Positions 33,872-41,324 of a DNA stretch of 64,000 nt are shown here, piece by piece (positions within the stretch are counted from its first letter, which is position 1; every line of letters starts with the position of its first letter). The notes beneath the pieces were generated by a model, which was given only the letters and a program-made list of their open reading frames with translations, was not told the origin of the DNA and did not search any database. The stretch is from contig DPOR01000001.1 of the NCBI GenBank assembly GCA_003538135.1, forward strand, positions 6,871 to 70,870, read 5' to 3'. The translations under genes were made by a program, and so were the position numbers. This DNA is from Oscillospiraceae bacterium (GTDB lineage: Bacteria; Bacillota; Clostridia; Oscillospirales; Acutalibacteraceae).

Positions 33872-34828
33872 ATGGCAATAAAGGATCTTGCCGAAATCGT
33901 CAAAAAATTTACACAGAAAGATAAATTCAAGCCCTCTGCGGCGCAGGTTATCAGGACGGCCAAAAACCCGCCCGCACCCGCGCAGGACGAGGACGTTTCT
34001 GCACCGTCTGCGGGTGAGCGCATACATTTTCTGAACACCGGGCGCTCGGACTGCATTCTTATTCAGAGCGGAAATCATTTTGCCCTCATAGACTGCGGCG
34101 ACGCGGAGCACGCAAAGCACACGGCGCGCTATCTCAAGGAGACCGCGGGCGGGAGAATAGACCTCGAATTCGTGGCAGTGACTCATCTCCATTCCGGCCA
34201 TGTCGGCGGGCTCGAGACACTCCTTGACGACGGGGATATCACAATAGGCAAGATATATTTAAAGCCGTTTATCGGCACGAATCTTGCGCAGTGGGACAAG
34301 TGCGTCCATGACGGCGACGCGCTGTATCAATCGCTCAACAAAAAGGCGCAGAGCATGAATATCCCGGTTATCGACTGCGTGCCGGACGAGCCGTTTGCGC
34401 TGGGGAATTGGGCGCTTCGCTTCTTCAACACCGAGCCCGACTCGTATCACAAGAACATCTGCGAGAACGACAACTCGCTCGCGTTGCTTGCCGAGCAGGG
34501 CTGCAGGCGCATTCTTCTCGCGGGCGATATGATAAACGACACGGGCGACCTTGTTCGCCTTGCAAACGCCGTCGGACGGGTCGATGCGCTGAAGGTTCCC
34601 TGCCACGGCGAACGCGCCGTTCCTCAGGAGGCGCTCGACAAGCTGCGTCCCGATACTTTGATAATTACGAACCGCCTCGCCGAAATTTCGGACGATGTGC
34701 TCGTCGGCATTATGTCGGCATTCGGGCGCAGAGCTTATTCGACCTCGGACAGCGGCGGAATAGCCCTCACTCTCGCTCCCGGCGGGCTTGAGGTCAGCCG
34801 AGAGATACAGCTTCGGGAGACAGTATAA
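33872..34828 (+). CDS. MBL-fold protein with altered metal motif
   Basis: 318 residues. The fold is that of ComEC-C-terminal-type MBL proteins: FLNTGRSDCILIQSGNHFALIDCG at the start of the domain and ILLAGDMIND later. The metal motif reads THLHSGHVGG, where the usual HxHxDH would have aspartate in place of glycine. The expected final histidine site reads PCHGER. So metal site 2 may be weakened. About 50 residues of basic/Pro-rich sequence precede the domain. Substrate unknown. Third gene of the CPBP-tadA operon. Confidence 0.78.
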   Translation: MAIKDLAEIVKKFTQKDKFKPSAAQVIRTAKNPPAPAQDEDVSAPSAGERIHFLNTGRSDCILIQSGNHFALIDCGDAEHAKHTARYLKETAGGRIDLEFVAVTHLHSGHVGGLETLLDDGDITIGKIYLKPFIGTNLAQWDKCVHDGDALYQSLNKKAQSMNIPVIDCVPDEPFALGNWALRFFNTEPDSYHKNICENDNSLALLAEQGCRRILLAGDMINDTGDLVRLANAVGRVDALKVPCHGERAVPQEALDKLRPDTLIITNRLAEISDDVLVGIMSAFGRRAYSTSDSGGIALTLAPGGLEVSREIQLRETV

Positions 34829-34844
34829 TTTAATTAAAAGCCAA

Positions 34845-34887
34845 AACCGCGCAGGCAGATATATTCTGTCTGCGCGGTTGATTTTTT
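34845..34887 (+). terminator. Terminator of the CPBP-tadA-MBL operon
   Basis: AACCGCGCAGGCAGA and TCTGTCTGCGCGGTT form a long stem followed by GATTTTTT. Confidence 0.88.
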
Positions 34888-34972
34888 CGCGGTGTTTTTC
34901 GTGTCCGTCGGAATGGCGATATCGCTGTCTCTCAAATTACGCAGCTTATACGCGAAACCTCAAAAATATGCA

Positions 34973-35002
34973 AAAGGACGCGGCGAAAAAACCGCGTCCT
35001 TT
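34973..35002 (-). terminator. Terminator of the feo operon
   Basis: AAAGGACGCGG and CCGCGTCCTTT form an 11-bp stem; on the minus strand the tail continues TTGCATATTTTT. Lies 17 bases past the last gene. Confidence 0.75.
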
Positions 35003-35019
35003 CTCTTTGCTTTATGGGT

Positions 35020-35211
35020 TTATTTTTTGCCCTTTTTCTCTGCTGCGCCGTGACAGGAGCCGGACATGGCGCAGTGGGCACAGTTGCAACCGCAGGAGGA
35101 TTTGCCCTTTTTCTTATTTTTTACGAGGCTGAATATTATCAGCGCCACGATAACGGCAAGTACGAGGCTTATTATAACGGTTGCGATATTGTTTGATAAC
35201 CATGCAAGCAT
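35020..35211 (-). CDS. FeoB-associated Cys-rich membrane protein
   Basis: 63 residues: one membrane helix (NIATVIISLVLAVIVALIIFSLV), a lysine patch and a cysteine-rich tail SCGCNCAHCAMSGSCHG. This is the usual small partner encoded after feoB in Firmicutes. The cysteines may bind iron or an Fe-S cluster on the cytoplasmic side; role not proven. It starts 34 bases after feoB. Confidence 0.9.
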   Translation of the reverse strand: MLAWLSNNIATVIISLVLAVIVALIIFSLVKNKKKGKSSCGCNCAHCAMSGSCHGAAEKKGKK

Positions 35212-35245
35212 TTCGGAAGACTCCTTTCACAGCGTATAGCTTGGT

Positions 35246-37759
35246 TTATTTTGTGACCTTTACATCGGATGCGAGCTTTGTGGCCTCTTTGTAGGGGCGC
35301 ACGAGCATGAAGATTATCAGGGCGAGGAACGCGAACGCGAACACAAGGCTCACTATATCGACCGCGCCGTGAATGTTTCCGGTGAAGAGATTGCCGAACT
35401 GGTTTATCATCAGGGAGACGACATATGCGAAGCCGCACTGATAGCCTATTGCAAACCAGGTCCACTTAGCGCTGTTCATCTCGCGCTTGATAGCGCCGAT
35501 AGCCGCGAAGCAGGGGGCGCACAGGAGATTAAAGACGAGGAACGAATAGGCGGTCAGACCCGTAAACGCCTTGGCAAGGGTTGCATAAACATTGCCCTCC
35601 GCACCGTAGAGGATGCCCATAGTGCCGACTATGTTCTCCTTTGCGACAAGGCCGGTTATCGAGGCGACGGCAGCCTGCCAGTTGCCCCAGCCGAGCGGGA
35701 TGAATATCCAGGCGATGGCCGAGCCGACCTTTGCGAGCAGGGATTCGTCAAGCTGATCCTCCGCGAGCATTCCGAAATGTCCGTCGACGAAGCCGAAGTA
35801 AGAGGTGAACCAGACAACGATAGTTGAAAGAAGGATGATCGTACCTGCCTTCTTGATGAAGGACCAGCCGCGCTCCCACATGGAGCGGAGGACGTTTTTA
35901 AGCGTCGGCCAGTGGTAGGCGGGCAGCTCCATAACGAACGGAGCGGGATCGCCCGAGAACATCTTTGTCTTTTTGAGCATGATGCCCGAGCATATAATCG
36001 CCGCCATGCCGATGAAATAGGCGGAGGTCGAGACCAGCGCCGAGCCGCCGAAGAGGGCGCCCGCTATCATGGCGATAAACGGAACCTTTGCGCCGCAGGG
36101 GATGAAGGTTGTTGTCATTATTGTCATACGGCGGTCGCGCTCGTTTTCTATGGTACGCGAAGCCATGATTCCGGGAACGCCGCAGCCCGTGCCGATAAGC
36201 ATGGGGATAAAGGACTTTCCGGAGAGACCGAACTTGCGGAATATACGGTCAAGGACGAACGCTATACGCGCCATGTAGCCGCAGGCCTCAAGGAACGCGA
36301 GGAGCAGGAACAAAACGAGCATCTGGGGCACGAAGCCGAGCACCGCGCCCACGCCCGCTACGATACCGTCGTTGATGAGACCGCTGAGCCAGTCGGCCGC
36401 GCCCGCCTTTTCAAGTCCGTTGCCTATAAGCACCGGGATTCCGGGCACCCACACTCCGTAGGCGGCGGGGTCGGGCTCGTCGAAGCCCTTGTTTTCGAGG
36501 TACTTGACGGCGTCAACATAGCTCATCGCCACGGTTGCCTCTTTTTCGGCCTTTGAGAGGTTCTCGGGAACTGCCGAATAGTAGGCGGTCAGGGTGTTTA
36601 CGGCGAGGGTCTCCTCGTCCTCAACATCGATTGTCGCCGTATTTGCCGAGGGCTTAAACGCTTTCATCTCGGAGAGCGCTTTGTCCGCGTCGAAATCCTC
36701 CGCGCCGAAGTCAATGCCCGTGAAGGCGCCGACGGCTTGGGTGGCGGCGGTGTAGTTGTCCGCGTCGGTCGAGTAGGACTTCGAGCCGATGCCCAGCAGG
36801 TGCCAGCCGTCGCCGAACACGCCGTCGTTCATCCAGTCGGTCGCAAACGAGCCGACGGAGACCATGGAGATATAGTAGACGAGGAACATAATGGCCGCAA
36901 ATATCGGCAGTCCGAGCCAGCGGTTAGTGACCACCTTGTCGATTTTATCGGAGGTCGAAAGCTTGCCGACGTTCTTCTTTTTGTAGCAGGCCTTGATTAT
37001 CGAGGCGATATAGACATATCTCTCATTGGTGATAATCGACTCCGCGTCGTCGTCCATCTCTTTTTCGACCTCTTTAATGTCGCCCTCGATGTGCTCAAGG
37101 GTCGCCTTGTCGAGGTTGAGCTTTGCAAGCACCTTGTCGTCGCGCTCAAAAATCTTTATGGCGTACCATCTCTGCTGCTCCTCGGGGAGTCCGTGGACGG
37201 CGGCCTCTTCAATGTGCGCGAGAGCGTGCTCGACGGAGCCCTCAAAGGTGTGCATCGGGAGGGTCTTTGTGTTCTTCGCCGCCTCGATTGCCGCCTCGGC
37301 CGCAGTCATGACTCCGTCGCCTTTTAACGCGGATATCTCGACTATTTTGCAGCCGAGCTGACGGGAGAGCTCCTCAACATTTATCTTGTCGCCGTTTTTC
37401 TTGACAACGTCCATCATGTTGATCGCTATAACAACGGGGATGCCGAGCTCGGTCAGCTGGGTGGTGAGATAGAGGTTTCTCTCGAGGTTCGTGCCGTCGA
37501 TTATGTTGAGTATGGCGTCGGGGCGCTCGTCTATGAGATAATTTCGCGCCACGACCTCCTCAAGTGTGTAGGGCGAGAGCGAGTATATGCCGGGGAGATC
37601 GGTTATTACAACGCCGTCGTGTTTTTTGAGCTTTCCTTCTTTTTTCTCAACCGTAACGCCCGGCCAGTTTCCTACGAACTGATTCGAGCCGGTGAGAGCG
37701 TTGAACAGTGTGGTTTTACCGCTGTTGGGGTTACCCGCAAGAGCAATACGCAAATCCAT
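35246..37759 (-). CDS. feoB: Ferrous iron transporter B
   Basis: GTP-dependent Fe2+ importer, 837 residues. The N-terminal G domain shows GNPNSGKTTLF (G1), DLPGIYSLSPY (G3) and NMMD (G4), then a helical GDI-like region, then the channel with two Gate motifs. Gate region markers include FLEACGYMARIAFVLDRIFRKFGLSGKSFIPM and GCGVPGIMASRT. Between the first and second membrane helices lies an extracytoplasmic insertion of roughly 150 residues (from about WMNDGVFGDGW to PGIPVLIGNGL), longer than in E. coli FeoB. Downstream of two feoA genes and controlled, by inference, by the divergent DtxR-type protein. Confidence 0.97.
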   Translation of the reverse strand: MDLRIALAGNPNSGKTTLFNALTGSNQFVGNWPGVTVEKKEGKLKKHDGVVITDLPGIYSLSPYTLEEVVARNYLIDERPDAILNIIDGTNLERNLYLTTQLTELGIPVVIAINMMDVVKKNGDKINVEELSRQLGCKIVEISALKGDGVMTAAEAAIEAAKNTKTLPMHTFEGSVEHALAHIEEAAVHGLPEEQQRWYAIKIFERDDKVLAKLNLDKATLEHIEGDIKEVEKEMDDDAESIITNERYVYIASIIKACYKKKNVGKLSTSDKIDKVVTNRWLGLPIFAAIMFLVYYISMVSVGSFATDWMNDGVFGDGWHLLGIGSKSYSTDADNYTAATQAVGAFTGIDFGAEDFDADKALSEMKAFKPSANTATIDVEDEETLAVNTLTAYYSAVPENLSKAEKEATVAMSYVDAVKYLENKGFDEPDPAAYGVWVPGIPVLIGNGLEKAGAADWLSGLINDGIVAGVGAVLGFVPQMLVLFLLLAFLEACGYMARIAFVLDRIFRKFGLSGKSFIPMLIGTGCGVPGIMASRTIENERDRRMTIMTTTFIPCGAKVPFIAMIAGALFGGSALVSTSAYFIGMAAIICSGIMLKKTKMFSGDPAPFVMELPAYHWPTLKNVLRSMWERGWSFIKKAGTIILLSTIVVWFTSYFGFVDGHFGMLAEDQLDESLLAKVGSAIAWIFIPLGWGNWQAAVASITGLVAKENIVGTMGILYGAEGNVYATLAKAFTGLTAYSFLVFNLLCAPCFAAIGAIKREMNSAKWTWFAIGYQCGFAYVVSLMINQFGNLFTGNIHGAVDIVSLVFAFAFLALIIFMLVRPYKEATKLASDVKVTK

Positions 37760-37801
37760 TTTGACAGCCTCTCTTTCTTTAAAGTAATCTGAGCTCAGGT
37801 C

Positions 37802-38023
37802 TTATTCGACCTCAATCATGTCGGCGTCGGCCTTTCGCAGCGAGAGTTCATAGCCGCGCACCGTAATCTCCACGGGATCGCCGAGAGGTGCGACCTTTCG
37901 GATATAGACCTCCACGCCCCTGGTAAGTCCCATGTCCATGATTCGACGCTTGGTTGCGCCCTCTCCGTGGAGCTTTACGACCTTGACGGTCTCGCCTATT
38001 TTAGCTTGCCTCAGTGTTTTCAT
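37802..38023 (-). CDS. feoA: FeoA domain protein (proximal to feoB)
   Basis: 73 residues, SH3-like FeoA fold: GETVKVVKLHGEGATKRRIMDMGLTRGVEVYIRKVAPLGDPVEI, ending in LSLRKADADMIEV. FeoA assists FeoB, possibly by contacting its G domain. AAGGAGGATACG precedes the start. Second gene of the operon; a separate FeoA is encoded just upstream. Confidence 0.95.
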   Translation of the reverse strand: MKTLRQAKIGETVKVVKLHGEGATKRRIMDMGLTRGVEVYIRKVAPLGDPVEITVRGYELSLRKADADMIEVE

Positions 38024-38108
38024 TACCCGTATCCTCCTTTTTCAATATTAGTCTCGGAGGTGCCGCAGCCGACGGGCGCAGCACCGTATGAACCGCGCAA
38101 AAGCGCCG

Positions 38109-38321
38109 TCATATCATGATTTTTTTCGCCATCTCTTCGCTTATCGCGACGCGCGACTCCTTGACGTTGACTATGACGTTTCCGCCCAGAGCGTTGACCA
38201 CCGTGACCGTGCCGCCGACAACGAAGCCGAGATTTTCGAGATGCTGTTTTATCTCGGGGCTTCCGCCTATCTTTCTGATAATGTTTTCTTCGCCTATCTG
38301 TGCGAGCATCAAAGGCATCAT
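38109..38321 (-). CDS. FeoA domain protein (second copy, first gene of operon)
   Basis: 70 residues, a divergent FeoA: IIRKIGGSPEIKQHLENLGFVVGGTVTVVNALGGNVIVNVKESRVAISEEMAKKI. It lacks the arginine-rich MDMGLTRG motif of its neighbour, so it is a paralogue with another task rather than a recent duplicate. Paired feoA genes ahead of feoB are common in Clostridia. Start could be either of two adjacent ATGs; AAAAGAGG lies upstream. The promoter region with palindromic operators is immediately upstream. Confidence 0.9.
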   Translation of the reverse strand: MMPLMLAQIGEENIIRKIGGSPEIKQHLENLGFVVGGTVTVVNALGGNVIVNVKESRVAISEEMAKKIMI

Positions 38322-38353
38322 GCCGAGAACCTCTTTTCACTTTGTTTTCTTAA

Positions 38354-38367
38354 TTAGCTAAGGCTAA
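38354..38367. promoter_or_regulatory. Putative iron-regulator operator 1
   Basis: TTAGC-TAAG-GCTAA, an inverted repeat 33 bases before the first feoA. First of three copies between feo and the DtxR-type gene. Confidence 0.75.
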
Positions 38368-38386
38368 CCGAACAGCCTTAAAAATA

Positions 38387-38402
38387 GTTAGCGCTCGCTA
38401 AC
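38387..38402. promoter_or_regulatory. Putative iron-regulator operator 2
   Basis: GTTAGC-GCTC-GCTAAC, a perfect palindrome with 6-base arms; its centre is 34 bases from operator 1. Confidence 0.78.
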
Positions 38403-38495
38403 CGTGATATATGTTACGCCCGCGGAACACATCTGTCAAGGGATTTTTTCGTTTTTTTTGCCGCGAAACACAATTTCGGCGACATACACAAACAA

Positions 38496-38509
38496 TTAGC
38501 CTTTGCTAA
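38496..38509. promoter_or_regulatory. Putative iron-regulator operator 3
   Basis: TTAGC-CTTT-GCTAA, about 100 bases before the regulator start codon. Same consensus TTAGC-N4-GCTAA as the other two; suggests autoregulation. Confidence 0.7.
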
Positions 38510-38608
38510 CTGCCTGCTTTGGATATTTCACACATATAGCGAGACCTTGATTTTTTTTTTGGTAAGTGATATCATAAAATTACTATACACTGCACGGGAG
38601 GAAAAAAT

Positions 38609-38983
38609 ATGCACCTTCAGGAATCGGGCGAAATGTATCTCGAAACTATATATGTGCTTTCAAAAAACGGCGTTGTGCGCTCGCTCGACGTCGCGGAATA
38701 TATGGGCTTTTCAAAGCCGAGCGTCAGCCGCGCCGTGGGGCTTTTGAAGCAGGGCGGCTATCTTATCATGGACAGGGACGGCTCTCTGACCCTCACCGAG
38801 GAGGGGCTCGGCGTGGCGAAGAAAATATATGAGCGCCACACCCTGCTCTCTGATTTTCTCGTCCGCCTCGGCGTTGACAAAAATACGGCGGCGGAGGATG
38901 CGTGCAAGATAGAGCACGACATCAGCGACGAGTCGTTCGCCGCGATAAAGAGGCACGTAAAAACCGGCACAGGGCTGAAATAG
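38609..38983 (+). CDS. DtxR/MntR-family iron-dependent repressor
   Basis: 124 residues: winged helix (LDVAEYMGFSKPSVSRAVGLLKQGGYL) plus metal-binding/dimer domain; no SH3 domain, as in MntR. Metal-site residues can be placed: M9, E12, H77, C99, E102 and H103. MntR has Asp and Glu where this protein has M9 and C99, whereas DtxR/IdeR have Met10 and Cys102, and the block EDACKIEH matches DtxR's EACRWEH. So the sequence predicts Fe2+ rather than Mn2+ sensing. Divergent from feoA-feoA-feoB with shared palindromes between them. GGGAGG lies before the ATG. Confidence 0.9.
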   Translation: MHLQESGEMYLETIYVLSKNGVVRSLDVAEYMGFSKPSVSRAVGLLKQGGYLIMDRDGSLTLTEEGLGVAKKIYERHTLLSDFLVRLGVDKNTAAEDACKIEHDISDESFAAIKRHVKTGTGLK

Positions 38984-39022
38984 CCGAAAAAGATACGGGG
39001 ATTTTTCGAAAGGAGAATCGCC

Positions 39023-39241
39023 GTGGCTGTACAGGTATATAACTTCCGAGTGACATATGAGGAATGCGGCAACCGCATATGGCGGGACATCGCGGCGTCG
39101 TCGAATTACACGCTTGCCGACTTGGGCTGCGCCATCCTCGCAGCCTTCGGCACTCTCGCGTATCATCTTTTTGAAATGAGCTTTAAGGGAGAGACAGACC
39201 TCATCCGCGAGGGATACGAGGAGTGCCGAGACGGATATTAA
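39023..39241 (+). pseudogene. N-terminal fragment of pRiA4b ORF-3-like protein
   Basis: 72 residues from a GTG start (GAAAGGAG upstream). VYNFRVTYEECGNRIWRDIAASSNYTLADLGCAILAAFG matches the beginning of the plasmid pRiA4b ORF-3-like family, whose members are normally about 170 residues or longer, but the frame stops after HLFEMSFKG...DGY. Truncated copy or degraded accessory gene. No terminal repeats are seen around it. The next 180 bases to the ABC terminator hold no gene. Confidence 0.6.
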
Positions 39242-39420
39242 CGGATTTTGCCGGAGGTGCAATTTGGAGTTGTCAATGCCTTTGTGCCAATAATAACATC
39301 CCCCGCTCCCGATTTGCAAAGCACCTGCATCTCCGCGCCGCTCATTCGGCTTGCGTATCCGCCCGTGCGCCTGCACAGGAAACTTAATTATTGTTGTCCT
39401 CAGCACCAAACATAGCAAAA

Positions 39421-39448
39421 ATCCGCCGTATCGATTGATACGGCGGAT
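39421..39448. terminator. Terminator of the ABC exporter operon
   Basis: ATCCGCCGTATC, loop GATT, GATACGGCGGAT; T-rich on both sides (TTTTTGC on the minus strand). 23 bases past the ABC stop codon. Confidence 0.88.
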
Positions 39449-39470
39449 AATTTTATTATATGAGTTTAGC

Positions 39471-41324
39471 TTATACTCCGAACTGGCTGGCGTAAAGCTC
39501 TCGGTAGAAGCCGTTTGCCGCAAGGAGCTGTTCGTGCGTGCCCTGCTCGACTATAGTGCCGTCGTTCATCACGAGGATAACGTCGGCGTCGCGTATGGTC
39601 GAGAGTCTGTGGGCTATGACGAAGCTCGTTCGGCCGTTCATCAGCGCGTTCATCGCCTTTTGGATGTGCACCTCCGTGCGCGTGTCAACGGAGCTCGTCG
39701 CCTCGTCGAGTATGAGCACGGACGGATTTGCGAGAATCGCGCGGGCTATAGTCAGAAGCTGACGCTGACCCTGCGAGATATTTTCGCCGTTCTCCTCGAG
39801 CATGGTCTCATACCCGTCGGGCAGAGTGCTTATGAAGTGGTGAACCCTTGCGGCCTTCGCCGCGCCGATGACCTCCTCGCGTGAGCAGCCCTTACGTCCG
39901 TAGGCGATATTCTCCATTATCGTGCCCTCAAACAGCCATGTGTCCTGGAGCACCATGCCGAATACGCTGCGCAGATTTTCGCGCGGGATAGAGCGGATAT
40001 CGTGCCCGTCGAGAAGAATTTCGCCTCGGTTTACGTCGTAGAAGCGCATGAGCAGGTTGACAAATGTGGTCTTGCCCGCTCCCGTCGGCCCCACTATCGC
40101 AACGAGCTGACCCGGCTCGACTTTAAGATTCATATTTTCGATAAGCGGCGCGTCGGGGGAATAGCTGAAGCAGACATCCCTGAACTCGACCTCGCCGCGG
40201 GGCTCTTCAATGCGCGTATCGTAGCAGTCCGCGCACTCGTCGGGCTCGTCTAGCAGCTTGAATACGCGCTCCGCACTCGCGAGGGAGGACTGGAGGTTGT
40301 TGGCAATATTGCCTATGCTGACAAGCGGCTGCATGAAGAGCTTCGAATAGGTGAAGAAGGTCGTTATGTCGCCGAGCGTGAACGTGCCCTTCAGGACATA
40401 GACGCTGCCTATGACGCAGATGAGCACATAGGCTATGTTGCTGACAAAGTTCATTATCGGACCGATTATACCGGAGATGAACTGCGCCTTGTAGCCGGCC
40501 TTTGCGAGGCTGACGTTGATATCGTCGAACTCGTCTATCGCCTGCTTTTCGTGGTCAAAGACCTTTATGAGCGTATGGCCGGTGTACATCTCCTCGATGT
40601 GTCCGTTTATGTTGCCCGTCTCGTCCCACTGGCGGCGGAAATAGCGCTTTGAGCGCTTCGAGATGAGCGAAATTACAAGCAGGCTCGGCGGTAAAACGGA
40701 GAGCGTGATGAGGGTCAGCTGCCAGCTGACATAGAACATCAGCGCGAGCATTCCGAGAAAGCTTACCGCGGAGGTTATTATCTGAATGAGGTTGTTTTGC
40801 AGGGTGTTGCTGATATTGTCGATATCGTTCATCATCTTGCTGAGGATATCGCCCTTTGAGTGCGAGTCGATATAGCTCAGCGGCAGATGGGTAAGCTTAT
40901 CGTTGACCCTGTCGCGCAAATCGCGCACGACGGACTGAGTTATGCCCGCCATGACATAGTGCTGAATATAGCTCAGCAGCGCGCTCAGGCCGTAGATGCC
41001 GAGAATTGTCAGCAGGATTTTCTGTATCTTCGAAAAATCGAGGCTGCCGCCCGAAAGCTTGATATCCGCCTGCTCCTTTATCGCATCGACTATGTCGCCG
41101 AGGAACAGCGGCCCCGTGACGGTCAGCACCGTGCCGATAACGCCCGCTATGAGCACGACTGTCAGGCCGGGGACAAAGGGCTTGAGCAGCGGCGTAAAGC
41201 GCGAGACGGCCCCCTTGAAATTCTTCGGCTTCTCGCCGGGACGGCGGTTTTCGCCGGAATATTCTTTATATTTTCTTCTCGCCGATGACGTGCGCTTTCT
41301 TTTCAGAGGTGATTTTCTGCTCAT
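39471..41324 (-). CDS. ABC exporter half-transporter, catalytic-site subunit
   Basis: 617 residues: basic N-terminus, six-helix exporter domain, nucleotide-binding domain with VGPTGAGKTT (Walker A), VLILDEATSSVD (Walker B with catalytic Glu) and a non-canonical signature ISQGQRQ instead of LSGGQ. This is the asymmetric pattern of heterodimeric multidrug-type exporters (BmrCD, TM287/288). The start overlaps the preceding partner's stop by four bases. Substrate is unknown; lipid or drug export likely. Confidence 0.9.
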   Translation of the reverse strand: MSRKSPLKRKRTSSARRKYKEYSGENRRPGEKPKNFKGAVSRFTPLLKPFVPGLTVVLIAGVIGTVLTVTGPLFLGDIVDAIKEQADIKLSGGSLDFSKIQKILLTILGIYGLSALLSYIQHYVMAGITQSVVRDLRDRVNDKLTHLPLSYIDSHSKGDILSKMMNDIDNISNTLQNNLIQIITSAVSFLGMLALMFYVSWQLTLITLSVLPPSLLVISLISKRSKRYFRRQWDETGNINGHIEEMYTGHTLIKVFDHEKQAIDEFDDINVSLAKAGYKAQFISGIIGPIMNFVSNIAYVLICVIGSVYVLKGTFTLGDITTFFTYSKLFMQPLVSIGNIANNLQSSLASAERVFKLLDEPDECADCYDTRIEEPRGEVEFRDVCFSYSPDAPLIENMNLKVEPGQLVAIVGPTGAGKTTFVNLLMRFYDVNRGEILLDGHDIRSIPRENLRSVFGMVLQDTWLFEGTIMENIAYGRKGCSREEVIGAAKAARVHHFISTLPDGYETMLEENGENISQGQRQLLTIARAILANPSVLILDEATSSVDTRTEVHIQKAMNALMNGRTSFVIAHRLSTIRDADVILVMNDGTIVEQGTHEQLLAANGFYRELYASQFGV

